Shown in pieces: positions 26,575 to 35,187 of a DNA stretch of 64,000 nt. The stretch is taken from contig JABSQB010000004.1 in NCBI GenBank assembly GCA_013214545.1, forward strand, positions 62,001 through 126,000. The letters are read 5' to 3'. This stretch comes from Henriciella sp. Its GTDB lineage: Bacteria > Pseudomonadota > Alphaproteobacteria > Caulobacterales > Hyphomonadaceae. A program made the translations under genes and the position numbers. Within the stretch, counting starts at the first letter, position 1, and every line of letters starts with the position of its first letter. The notes beneath the pieces were generated by a model. The model saw nothing but the letters and a program-made list of their open reading frames with translations. It ran no database searches and was not told the origin of the DNA.

Positions 26575-27618
26575 ATGACACTTGCCGGTTACGAGATCTT
26601 CGCGCTGATTGGATTCCTGTTTGCCGCTTATGCGGTTATCGCGAACGACTCGATCCAGACTCTCGGTACGTTCCTGGCTTCCAACTCGCATCGTCCGTGG
26701 TGGATTCTCTGGCTCTTCGCTGCGGGCATCATGGTCGGTGCGCTGATTTTCCAGCTCTTTTTCGGCGGCGGCGACATCGCGGACGGCAAACTCAACAAGA
26801 TCCCATATCCCGAAGGGGGCATTCAATGGTGGCACGCCTTGCCGCCTATGGTTCTGCTCTTCCTGACGCGCTTCGGGATTCCCGTCTCAACCACATTCCT
26901 AGTGCTCACCGTATTTGCTCTATCCGGCGGCGGCGCCACGGAAGGCGTGATGAGTTCCATGCTGATCAAGTCGCTCACAGGCTACGTCGTAGCCTTCGGC
27001 GCTGGCGCCGTGGTGTGGCTCCTCATCTCTCGCGCCTGGGAGGTCTGGGTTGGACTCACACGTGATGATGACGAGCGCCTGCACCCGCTTTGGACGGTGT
27101 TCCAGTGGGCGACAACCGGATTCCTGTGGTGGACCTGGCTGCTGCAGGACTTCGCTAATATTTTCGTCTTCATGCCGCGCGAACCTGTGTTTGCCGCTGA
27201 TGGCAGCGTCGAAATGATGGTTTTCAAGCCTGAGATCATTATCGGTGGCGCGCTGATCATGGCGGCGATGATGGCGTACATTTTCAAGACTCGCGGCGGT
27301 GAAATCCAAAAGATCGTTCTGTCCAAGACCCACACGACGGACATCCGTGCCGCGACGATTGTCGACCTGATCTACGCCATCGTTCTGTACTACTTCAAAG
27401 AACTGAACGACGTCCCGATGTCGACGACCTGGGTGTTCCTGGGCCTGCTGGCTGGTCGCGAGATGGCGATTTCCTTCGTCACAGCCTTGCGGGAGCGAGG
27501 AGCTGCGATGATGGATGCCGGATCAGATGCCGGCCGGGCACTGATCGGCCTGATCATCAGCGTCATCCTAGCGGTCGGCATGCCATGGGCGGCAACCGGG
27601 CAGATGCCGGTTTTCTAA
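26575..27618 (+). CDS. PiT/PHO4-like integral membrane protein, divergent
   Basis: The 347-residue protein has about eight to nine membrane helices. It carries features of the inorganic phosphate transporter fold: VIANDSIQTLGTF at residues 21-33 resembles the GANDVANAFG motif, and two internal repeats, GIPVSTT at 101-107 and VPMSTT at about 280-285, resemble the PVSTTH repeats of PiT proteins. The match is partial and the His of the motif is missing in both halves, so transported ion and even transport are unproven. GAGAGA precedes the ATG at 26575. Confidence 0.65.
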   Translation: MTLAGYEIFALIGFLFAAYAVIANDSIQTLGTFLASNSHRPWWILWLFAAGIMVGALIFQLFFGGGDIADGKLNKIPYPEGGIQWWHALPPMVLLFLTRFGIPVSTTFLVLTVFALSGGGATEGVMSSMLIKSLTGYVVAFGAGAVVWLLISRAWEVWVGLTRDDDERLHPLWTVFQWATTGFLWWTWLLQDFANIFVFMPREPVFAADGSVEMMVFKPEIIIGGALIMAAMMAYIFKTRGGEIQKIVLSKTHTTDIRAATIVDLIYAIVLYYFKELNDVPMSTTWVFLGLLAGREMAISFVTALRERGAAMMDAGSDAGRALIGLIISVILAVGMPWAATGQMPVF

Positions 27619-27640
27619 AGCTTGAAACAGGTCTGAACTG

Positions 27641-28939
27641 CTAGCGCTGTTCGAACGGATCGCGCATCAGGATCACGTCCTCGCGCTCAGGCGAAGTCGA
27701 AACCAGCGCGCACGGCTTGCCGACAAGCTCTTCCAGACGACGGACATATTTCACCGCTTCAGCCGGCAGATCATTCCAGGATCGCGCCCCGCGGGTTGAT
27801 CCGCTCCAGCCCGGCATCGACTCATAGATCGGCTCAACCGCTTCCTGCGCTGCTGCCGTAGCGGGCAGATAATCCAGTACTTCATCGCCCAGTTTGTAGC
27901 CGGTGCAGACTTTGATCTCTTCCATCCCGTCGAGGACGTCGAGCTTGGTCAGCGCGAGGCCATCAACCCCTGAGACCGCGCAGGCCTGGCGCACCATGAC
28001 TGCATCGAACCATCCGCAGCGCCGGGCCCGTCCAGTCACGGTGCCAAACTCATGGCCGCGCTCGCCCAGGCCCTGGCCGATTTCGTCAAACAGCTCCGTC
28101 GGGAATGGGCCGGTTCCGACCCGGGTCGTATAGGCCTTCGCCAGCCCAAGTACATAACTCACCGCGCGCGGCCCGAGGCCGGTACCTGCAGCGGCCTGGC
28201 CCGAGACGACGTTTGAGGACGTGACGAACGGATAGGTGCCGTGATCGACATCGAGCATGACGCCTTGCGCGCCTTCGAACAAAATGCGCCGGCCAAGCTT
28301 CTGGCTTTCGCCTAGGACTTTCCAGGCTGGTCCGGAAAAGGCGAGCACTTTCGGCGCGATCTCCATCAATTCTGCTTTCAACGCAGACACATCCGGGGCG
28401 TCGAGACCGAGACCGGTGCGAAGCGGCGCGTGGTGCGCCATTAGGCGTTCTAGTTTCTGGTCGAGGGCAGCTTCGTCTGCGAGGTCTGCCACGCGAATGG
28501 CGCGACGGCCTACTTTGTCTTCGTAAGCCGGGCCAATGCCGCGCTTAGTGGTGCCGATCTTGGCCTTGTCGCTGGCGGCGCCTTCGCGGGCTGCATCGAG
28601 GTCGCGGTGCCAGGGCAAGATCAGGCAAGCGGTTTCGGCGAGCAGAAGGTCATCCGGGGTCAGCGAAATGCCGGCTTTCTCCATGCCTTCAAGCTCGGAC
28701 AAGAGCTGCCAGGGATCGACCACGACACCATTGCCGATGACGGAGAGTTTGCCACCGCGGACGACGCCCGATGGCAGCAGGTTCAGCTTATAGGTGGTGC
28801 CATCAATAACCAGCGTATGACCGGCATTATGACCGCCCTGAAACCGCGCCACCACGTCGGCGCGATGCGACAGCCAATCCACAATCTTGCCTTTGCCCTC
28901 ATCGCCCCATTGGGCGCCGACAACCACAACACCTGCCAT
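27641..28939 (-). CDS. purA: Adenylosuccinate synthetase
   Basis: The 432-residue enzyme ligates IMP and aspartate with GTP in AMP synthesis. The GTP loop is [16 protein letters not shown] at residues 7-22, the GHNAGHT motif is at 39-45, and the IMP/aspartate-binding [11 protein letters not shown] and [17 protein letters not shown] segments follow. AAGGAG is 8 bp upstream of the ATG at 28939, which rules out the longer upstream frame. Length is standard. Confidence 0.95.
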   Translation of the reverse strand: MAGVVVVGAQWGDEGKGKIVDWLSHRADVVARFQGGHNAGHTLVIDGTTYKLNLLPSGVVRGGKLSVIGNGVVVDPWQLLSELEGMEKAGISLTPDDLLLAETACLILPWHRDLDAAREGAASDKAKIGTTKRGIGPAYEDKVGRRAIRVADLADEAALDQKLERLMAHHAPLRTGLGLDAPDVSALKAELMEIAPKVLAFSGPAWKVLGESQKLGRRILFEGAQGVMLDVDHGTYPFVTSSNVVSGQAAAGTGLGPRAVSYVLGLAKAYTTRVGTGPFPTELFDEIGQGLGERGHEFGTVTGRARRCGWFDAVMVRQACAVSGVDGLALTKLDVLDGMEEIKVCTGYKLGDEVLDYLPATAAAQEAVEPIYESMPGWSGSTRGARSWNDLPAEAVKYVRRLEELVGKPCALVSTSPEREDVILMRDPFEQR

Positions 28940-29091
28940 GTTTTGAAACTCCTTGACCAGGACCCGCGCCACTGACCGCGTTTGCTCGAAAAAAGCAAGG
29001 CCCTGAATGGGATGAATAGGGTTAATTCGATCAAATTCGAACGATCTGCTTTGCGGAATGCGAAGAGATCTTTGTTACATCTGATCCCATA

Positions 29092-29928
29092 ATGGAGAGA
29101 CAATTACTCAAACTTCCCGCCTGGATGCGGATGAGCACGGCCGTTTTGGGTGCAGGCCTATGCCTGTCTCAAACTTCAATTGGCAACACAATTGATCGTC
29201 CACATTTCAATGTCGACGGTGTCGCGATCGTTTGGGCCGCCGACGCCAGCGGTACGGCGCCGATTGTCTCTGATTTCATTATTGATAGCGGCGGGGCGGA
29301 CACGGACCTGATCAATGGCGACGCGCATACCGTGATTACCGGCAGCCTGGCGCCGACGGACAATGCCTTTCCGGATGGAACCGGCGCGACGCTGCGCATT
29401 CAGAACAGTCCGGGCGGTGGTAATCAGACGACCCGCCAGGGTGATCGATTCAACTCGGCGTCTGATGTGCTAAACCCCTTCCGTCTGGGCGCAAACACAG
29501 ATGTACGTACCATTCGCAGCGACATCCTGACCAGTTTCTATGTTGCGACCAATAAGGCGTTCAATATTGATGTGATCGCCGCGCCGGTAAGCGATCCAGC
29601 TGACCTCAACCTGATACGTGTGCGTATGCGTATGACCGAAAGCGGTACGGATGACGGCCTTGCTTTTGGCGCGGCCGCGCAGATCCCGCATAGCGGCAAT
29701 ACCAACCGGTCCGGCGTACAATGGGGCGGCTATCGCCGGCTCTCCACTCTGACGGCGGGTCGCGACATTTTCCGTGGCAACCGTCGTACAGCTGCGAGCC
29801 CCGGGACGATTGCTGATCAATCCGTGCGGTTCGATCTCGATTATCGCTGGAACACCGGCAATATCGACCTCAGCGACGGCACATTCGATGTCGAGGCCGA
29901 CGTCATTTATACGGTCTATATTCCGTAA
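29092..29928 (+). CDS. Exported Thr/Asn/Gly-rich protein of unknown function
   Basis: The 278-residue product has an N-terminal hydrophobic segment (MRMSTAVLGAGLCLSQT after a short basic leader) that fits a signal peptide, then a beta-rich, acidic and Asp/Thr/Asn-rich body without Cys. No family is recognisable. An alternative start is the ATG at 29125. It meets the convergent acyltransferase gene with no spacing at 29928/29929, and is alone on its strand. Confidence 0.6.
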   Translation: MERQLLKLPAWMRMSTAVLGAGLCLSQTSIGNTIDRPHFNVDGVAIVWAADASGTAPIVSDFIIDSGGADTDLINGDAHTVITGSLAPTDNAFPDGTGATLRIQNSPGGGNQTTRQGDRFNSASDVLNPFRLGANTDVRTIRSDILTSFYVATNKAFNIDVIAAPVSDPADLNLIRVRMRMTESGTDDGLAFGAAAQIPHSGNTNRSGVQWGGYRRLSTLTAGRDIFRGNRRTAASPGTIADQSVRFDLDYRWNTGNIDLSDGTFDVEADVIYTVYIP

Positions 29929-30807
29929 TCAGTGAAAGATCGCTGGCTTAGAGGCTTCGAAGCGGGCGTGCGCTTTGGCGATCGCTGCCTGCTGCGGGAC
30001 TGGCGCCATGCCATACGTTTGATCCCGCAGGAAGCTCATAAGCTCGTGCCGCTTCCCGGCATTGGCGAGTGTTTCCGGCGACAGCGTCTCGCCAATATGA
30101 ACCGGCATCGCTGTGCCGACCCGGCGTTTGACTTCCCGAAAGATCAGCGCGAGGCGCAACTCTATCGAGACATGGCTCGCCCATTGGAACAGGCGTGAGT
30201 TCTGGCCCTCAAAGAAGACCGGCGTGACATGCGCCTCGCTGCGAGTGATCAGCTTTGCGGTGAACGGTTTCCAAGTATCGTCTACAGCGGCGCGATAGAA
30301 AGGCGTTGGCGAGGTTGAGACCCCGCCTGCCGGGAAGACAATGATACACTCGCCTGCCTTCAGACGCTCAAGCGATTCAGCGCGTGTCGCAATATTGGTC
30401 GCCCGGGCTTCCTTGGTCGGCGCGAAATCAATCGGCAGCAGCCATTCGCTGGCCTCTGGCGCGCCATCGAGCACGGCATTGGTGAGGACTTTGAAATCCT
30501 TGCGTCGCAGCGAGACGAGCCACGAAATCAGCAACCCATCGAGCACGCCAAATGGATGATTAGCGACGATAACCAGCGGCCCGGTTTCCGGGATTTGCGC
30601 CAAGCGCGCGGAACTGAACTCGACATTGAGATTGAGCAGTTTCACTGCAGCGGCGAAGAACGGCTCATGGGCCAGGCTTTCGCGATAGGTTTCATACAGG
30701 CGCTGCAGATATGGCTGGCCTGACAAGCGCTCAATCGTACGCACCATGCCGCGTTTCAGCGGATGGTCAAAGTAGGCAGCATATGAAAGCTTTGGGGCCT
30801 CCTCCAT
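29929..30807 (-). CDS. Lysophospholipid acyltransferase family protein
   Basis: The 292-residue protein has the acyltransferase motifs NHPFGVLDG (His and Asp, about residues 83-91) and FPAGGVS (about 154-160). This variant, with NHP-x-G-x-x-D rather than NHQS, is found in the hemolysin-linked/OlsA-like acyltransferases. It probably acylates a lysophospholipid or ornithine lipid precursor at the inner membrane; the acceptor is unknown. No OlsB-like gene is adjacent. Confidence 0.8.
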   Translation of the reverse strand: MEEAPKLSYAAYFDHPLKRGMVRTIERLSGQPYLQRLYETYRESLAHEPFFAAAVKLLNLNVEFSSARLAQIPETGPLVIVANHPFGVLDGLLISWLVSLRRKDFKVLTNAVLDGAPEASEWLLPIDFAPTKEARATNIATRAESLERLKAGECIIVFPAGGVSTSPTPFYRAAVDDTWKPFTAKLITRSEAHVTPVFFEGQNSRLFQWASHVSIELRLALIFREVKRRVGTAMPVHIGETLSPETLANAGKRHELMSFLRDQTYGMAPVPQQAAIAKAHARFEASKPAIFH

Positions 30808-30851
30808 CGCTCAGAGGTGGCGCAATTTGGGGGTTTCGGCAAGAATCCGAG

Positions 30852-31469
30852 TCAGTCCTTCATCAGACCAGCGGCCTTCAGAGTCTTACCGGCGCGGATG
30901 ACACGGGCCAGTTTATCCTCTGAAGATCGGTCGCCACTATTTGAGTCCGGGTGGAAGCGGCGGACATATTCGGCATAGCGGGCGCGGATCTCAGGCGGCT
31001 TCGCATCCGGCTCCAGATCGAGTTCAGCGAGCGCGCGCTTTGCGACCCCGGTCGCTGACCGGTTCGCGCGTCGATACTCGCGGGCAGCGGCAGCATCTTC
31101 GAAAAATTCCGCTCCGCGCCACGTTTTTGGATCGTGTGCCTTGCCAGCCTTGTCGCCGCCCATTGGTCCCGCGCCAAACTTCCAGGTCTGTTTGAATCCG
31201 TAGCGGGAGTTTTCCTGGAATGCTTTCAACTGCTCCTCATTCATCGTGTCGAAGAAGTTGAAGCTCTTATTGTACTCAGCAGCGTGGCGTTTGCAGAACC
31301 AGTGTTTGCCGTCGCCAAATTGCTTCGGCGCCGGATATTCACCCGCGAGATCGCAACCGGGGTGCTCGCAAATCCTTGTTTTCGCGGCTTTTTCACGCGA
31401 GGTCTCGTCGGCCGGGGGCTTCACCCTTATATCGGTGAACTTGGGGCGATATTTGTATCCGTCATCCAT
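30852..31469 (-). CDS. J-domain protein with N-terminal Cys/His cluster
   Basis: The 205-residue protein ends in a J domain: EIRARYAEYVRRFHPDSNSGD carries the HPD tripeptide near residue 171, needed to stimulate DnaK. Instead of the usual G/F and zinc domains it has an N-terminal Cys/His cluster, C-x4-C near residues 34-39 (CEHPGC) and FCKRH near 58-62, which could bind a metal. It is divergent from bolA. It is a DnaK co-chaperone of specialised, unknown target. Confidence 0.82.
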   Translation of the reverse strand: MDDGYKYRPKFTDIRVKPPADETSREKAAKTRICEHPGCDLAGEYPAPKQFGDGKHWFCKRHAAEYNKSFNFFDTMNEEQLKAFQENSRYGFKQTWKFGAGPMGGDKAGKAHDPKTWRGAEFFEDAAAAREYRRANRSATGVAKRALAELDLEPDAKPPEIRARYAEYVRRFHPDSNSGDRSSEDKLARVIRAGKTLKAAGLMKD

Positions 31470-31513
31470 AGGCGCGGTAACATAGGGGCTTCGGGTTAAA
31501 GAGACCAGAACTA

Positions 31514-31771
31514 ATGAACAGATCAGAACGCATTCACAAAACTTTGACAGACGCTTTCACGCCATCAGCGCTCCAAGTGGTTGATGACAGCCACAAACAT
31601 GCTGGTCATGCGGGTGCGAGACCCGAAGGTGAAACACATTATACGGTGATCATTTCCACGCCGGCTTTTGAAGGTATGTCGCGGGTCGCAATGCAGCGGG
31701 CAGTGATGGCGGCTTTACAACCAGAGTTCGACACTGGTCTGCACGCTTTATCGATTAAAGCGAGTTTATAA
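31514..31771 (+). CDS. bolA: BolA family protein
   Basis: The 85-residue protein has the BolA fold signature HKHAGHAGARPEGETHYTVIIST near residues 27-49, with conserved His residues, and GMSRVAMQRAVMAAL. BolA proteins pair with monothiol glutaredoxins in iron-sulfur trafficking and iron signalling. No glutaredoxin gene is adjacent here. It is divergent from the J-domain gene across 44 bp. Confidence 0.92.
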   Translation: MNRSERIHKTLTDAFTPSALQVVDDSHKHAGHAGARPEGETHYTVIISTPAFEGMSRVAMQRAVMAALQPEFDTGLHALSIKASL

Positions 31772-31843
31772 TTGATCGGCGATAGAATTCGTTAAGTCAT
31801 CACGGGTATTAATTGACGCACCGGACAAGCACCGGAGCGTAGA

Positions 31844-32266
31844 ATGGCAGTAGCAGCATATTCCTCACCGCGCGGCGAAGACAGCCGCATGACGGTTCGT
31901 GTAACAGCGACGCCTGACCAGACATGGGCGCTCGATGCGGAGTATCTGCACGCCCGCATGGATGTGCTGAAACGCCTTGGTTCGCATTACGCCAACCAGA
32001 TTGCCCTGCTCAATCTCGTCTCAGACTTTCTCCTGCTCGCTGGCGTCATCTGCACGTTTTTTGTCGCCTGGTGGACTTGTATCCCGATTGTCGGATTTGC
32101 GGTCCTGCAGCGAATCGCCAATAAGCGCCTGGCTGGCGAAATGGCTGGTCGCGCCGCGCAGGAATCTACGGATGCGTTTCTGTATCTGTACAATTCAGGC
32201 GCGCTCTGGCTGGAGCGTCCTACCAATCACTCATCGGACCCGCTACGCCGTCTTCTGTCGCGCTAG
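31844..32266 (+). CDS. Small two-span membrane protein of unknown function
   Basis: The 140-residue product has a soluble N-terminal helix with charged residues, then a hairpin of two transmembrane segments (LLNLVSDFLLLAGVICTFFVA and TCIPIVGFAVLQ), and a basic C-terminal tail. I do not recognise the family. The last 47 bp overlap the convergent UbiH-like gene, which is an unusually long tail overlap. Confidence 0.55.
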   Translation: MAVAAYSSPRGEDSRMTVRVTATPDQTWALDAEYLHARMDVLKRLGSHYANQIALLNLVSDFLLLAGVICTFFVAWWTCIPIVGFAVLQRIANKRLAGEMAGRAAQESTDAFLYLYNSGALWLERPTNHSSDPLRRLLSR

Positions 32267-33446
32267 CCTTGCGGGCCAGGAACCGTCGCAAGGGCGGGAT
32301 TTTCGACGCCGCCATCAATCCCAACGTGCGGATAGGCTTGGTCAAAGTCGCATCATTTGAGAACAATCGATCGATCGCATCCAATGTGAGCGCTGTGCCT
32401 GTGCCGTCAAACCGCCGGGCCTGGCTATACGCCTCCAGCATTTGCGGAGATCCGATCTCACCGCCGAGGTGAAGCGTCTCCTCAGCGATCTCGATCAGTG
32501 CCGCGACATCTCGAAAGCCTTGGTTGAGTCCTTGGCCTGCCAACGGGTTTACGCGCCGCGCGGCATCGCCGACCAGGGCCGCGCGCGGGCCCGTCATCTC
32601 GGTCGCGAGCTGCAGGATCAGCGGATAAGAACCGGCTTTGCCTTCAATGGTCATCTCTCCAGCAAATTCGGCAAAGCGGGCGTTTAGCTCCGCTTCGGCA
32701 TCTTTCTTGGGCATGGCGGCGAGGGTCTCGGCGGCGCCCCGCTGCATGTACCAGGCGAGATTGGCGCGGTCGCCTTGCAGTGGAAGCGTCGCGAATGGAC
32801 CTTCTGGTGTGAACAATTGACGGGCAATCCCGTCATGCGGACGGCTGAGAGACACATTTGCGGTGAAAACCGACTTGTCATAGTCGCGGCCTTCGGTGGT
32901 GATGCCGAGCGACTGGCGCACTGGTGAGTTCATGCCGTCAGAGCCGACAAGCAAGCGTGCCTTGATCGTGCGCCCGCTTTTCAGGGTGATGCTGACGAAG
33001 CCAGGCTCGGCGGTTTGTGCCTCAAAGAAGTCGGGCGCGATGCGATCAATACGGGAATCCTCGGAGATGGCCTGATCCAGCGCGGCTTGCAGCGGTTCGG
33101 CCATGACCATCTGGCCAAGCGGTTCGTCCGGATCGGCGCTATCGAGGTCGTCCTGCATGAACAGGACCGACGGCCGGCCGAAATAGTGGGTGCCACCATC
33201 GACTGCTTCCAGCCCGCGCAGCGGCTGGCTAGTTTCCTCCAGCGCGGGCGTAATGCCGAGCTTTCGCAGCATCCGCCAACTGCCTGTGACAATTGCGAAA
33301 TTTCGCCCATCGGGTTTGGGCGCCGCCTGCGGATCACGGGTATCTATGACAACAACCTGAAGGTCAGCCTGGGCCAGGCCCAGCGCTAAAGCGGCACCGG
33401 TTGGCCCGGCGCCGACGATTGCGACATCATAGATCTGATCAGTCAT
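32220..33446 (-). CDS. UbiH/COQ6-type FAD monooxygenase
   Basis: The 408-residue flavoprotein has GAGPTGAALALGLA (11-24) for FAD, the DG motif LLVGSDGMNSPVR and the GD motif ALVGDAARRVNPLAGQGLNQGFRD (about 280-303), together the UbiH/UbiF/COQ6 ring-hydroxylase signature. It should hydroxylate the ubiquinone ring. Which position (C1, C5 or C6) cannot be read. The start ATG at 33446 lacks a strong ribosome binding site. It is 28 kb from coq9. Confidence 0.85.
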   Translation of the reverse strand: MTDQIYDVAIVGAGPTGAALALGLAQADLQVVVIDTRDPQAAPKPDGRNFAIVTGSWRMLRKLGITPALEETSQPLRGLEAVDGGTHYFGRPSVLFMQDDLDSADPDEPLGQMVMAEPLQAALDQAISEDSRIDRIAPDFFEAQTAEPGFVSITLKSGRTIKARLLVGSDGMNSPVRQSLGITTEGRDYDKSVFTANVSLSRPHDGIARQLFTPEGPFATLPLQGDRANLAWYMQRGAAETLAAMPKKDAEAELNARFAEFAGEMTIEGKAGSYPLILQLATEMTGPRAALVGDAARRVNPLAGQGLNQGFRDVAALIEIAEETLHLGGEIGSPQMLEAYSQARRFDGTGTALTLDAIDRLFSNDATLTKPIRTLGLMAASKIPPLRRFLARKASATEDGVAGPMSDW

Positions 33447-33638
33447 GAAAATCAGATATGAAACCGTATGCGCGACGTCCATGCCTGACAGACAAACGGG
33501 CGTTTGGGTCGCAGTCTGCTCGAATTTTGGTCACCGCGTCTCTCAGCGCAGATACTCGTCTTTTATTTTCTGGCGCGAGTTTGGGCAGACCGCTTTTTTG
33601 CCGAGGTCAATTAATCAGAGCTGCGGGAGATACGGGCT

Positions 33639-34985
33639 ATGAAACTATGGATGAAAACAGCAATGCGGGGAGCAATGATGCTTCCGATTGCAGGGCTTGC
33701 GGGGCTCGCCGCGCACGCTCAGGAGGCAAGCGCAGTCAGCGCTTATGTGGACAGTTCCTATCTGTTCCTGATTGGCGGTCTGATCGTCATGTTTATGGCC
33801 GCTGGCTTCCTCTGCCTTGAGTCAGGCCTCGTTCGTTCAAAGAACGCTTCGATGCAGTCCTTGAAGAACATTGCCCTGTTCTCAATCGCCGGACTGATGT
33901 TCTGGCTGGTTGGTTACAACATGGCTTATCCGAGCGACACCATCCTGAATGGTCTGTTCGGTGTCCCGGCCTTTATCTGGGTCGGTGAAGAAAGCCTCGA
34001 TACCGGCTACGCCGCAAGCTCCGACTGGTTCTTCCAGATGGTGTTTGTTGCAACCGCAGCCTCTATCGTTTCCGGAACCGTAGCGGAGCGTGTGAAGCTC
34101 TGGTCATTCCTGGCATTCGTCGCTGTCCTGACAGCTTTTATCTATCCAATCGTAGCGTCCTGGGAATGGGGCGGCGGTTACCTCGACAGTGCCTGGGGCT
34201 TCTCCGACTTTGCTGGTTCTACGCTGGTCCACTCGACCGGTGGCTGGGCAGCGCTGATCGGCGCGATCATCATCGGGCCACGTGCTGGTAAGTATTTCGG
34301 CGAGAAAGTGAACCCAATGCCGGGTTCGAACATTCCGCTGGCCGCGCTCGGTACCTTTATTCTTTGGTTCGGCTGGTTCGGCTTTAACGGCGCGTCTCAG
34401 CTCGCCGCCGGTACGTTCGACGACATCAACGCCGTCGCCAAGATCTTTGCCAACACCAATATGGCGGCCGTTGGCGGTGTAATCGCCGCAATGATCCTGA
34501 CCGCAGTGCTCTATAAGGGCAAAGTCGACCCAACCATGGCGTTTAACGGCGCGATCGGTGGTCTGGTTTCGATCACGGCTGAGCCACTGGCTCCGAGCAT
34601 GGGCGCAGCTGTCGCCATCGGTGCGGTTGGCGGTGTGCTGGTCGTCCTGACGGTTCCACTGCTCGACAAGCTGAAGATTGACGACGTCGTCGGCGCCATC
34701 CCGGCTCACCTTGTGTGCGGTATCTGGGGCACGATCATCGTCGCGGCTTCTTATGGCAATGCCATCATGCCACCAGCACCAGACGCAGAAGGCGCTATCG
34801 GTGTCAGCTATGTCGGACAGCTCGTCGGTGTGGTTCTGACCGGTGTGTTTGTTTCCGTCGCTTCAGCCGCCGTCTGGTTGGCTCTGAAGTTCACCATCGG
34901 TGTCCGCGTCAGCGAAGAGGAAGAGCAACTCGGCCTCGACCGCGCAGACACAGGTGTCGAAGCTTACCCAGAGTTTGCTTCCTGA
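33639..34985 (+). CDS. amt: Ammonium transporter
   Basis: The 448-residue protein has a cleavable signal peptide ending about AHA, then eleven membrane helices of the Amt/Rh family. The twin His pair is visible in TLVHSTGGWAAL and IPAHLVCGIWGTI. A charged tail ends the protein. Unlike in most proteobacteria no glnK gene lies directly upstream; the upstream 192 bp hold the promoter and the ubiH start. A strong terminator follows at 35065. Confidence 0.93.
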   Translation: MKLWMKTAMRGAMMLPIAGLAGLAAHAQEASAVSAYVDSSYLFLIGGLIVMFMAAGFLCLESGLVRSKNASMQSLKNIALFSIAGLMFWLVGYNMAYPSDTILNGLFGVPAFIWVGEESLDTGYAASSDWFFQMVFVATAASIVSGTVAERVKLWSFLAFVAVLTAFIYPIVASWEWGGGYLDSAWGFSDFAGSTLVHSTGGWAALIGAIIIGPRAGKYFGEKVNPMPGSNIPLAALGTFILWFGWFGFNGASQLAAGTFDDINAVAKIFANTNMAAVGGVIAAMILTAVLYKGKVDPTMAFNGAIGGLVSITAEPLAPSMGAAVAIGAVGGVLVVLTVPLLDKLKIDDVVGAIPAHLVCGIWGTIIVAASYGNAIMPPAPDAEGAIGVSYVGQLVGVVLTGVFVSVASAAVWLALKFTIGVRVSEEEEQLGLDRADTGVEAYPEFAS

Positions 34986-35064
34986 TCCTAGCTTTCCAGC
35001 GCCGGGAGCCCCGGCGCTGGTCACCAGTGCGCTTCCATAGTTCGGAAGCGTTTCCTCCCGACTT

Positions 35065-35095
35065 ACCCCCGGTGCTACGGCTCCGGGGGTTTTTT
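35065..35095 (+). terminator. Rho-independent terminator of amt
   Basis: ACCCCCGG (35065-35072) pairs with CCGGGGGT (35083-35090), a 10-bp loop lies between, and a run of five T residues follows. This should end the amt transcript before ftsK. Confidence 0.85.
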
Positions 35096-35187
35096 CGTCA
35101 AAATCATGTCTGTTAGCGCCGTTTTAAGGCCGCACCGGTAATTTCATTTTTGGTTCAGAACGTCCGACCGACCCCGGAGTGTAGATT

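Noticed and set aside
33571-33586. Sigma-54-like promoter upstream of amt
   Set aside because: TGGCGC is followed after five bases by TGGG rather than TTGC, so the essential GC of the -12 element is missing.
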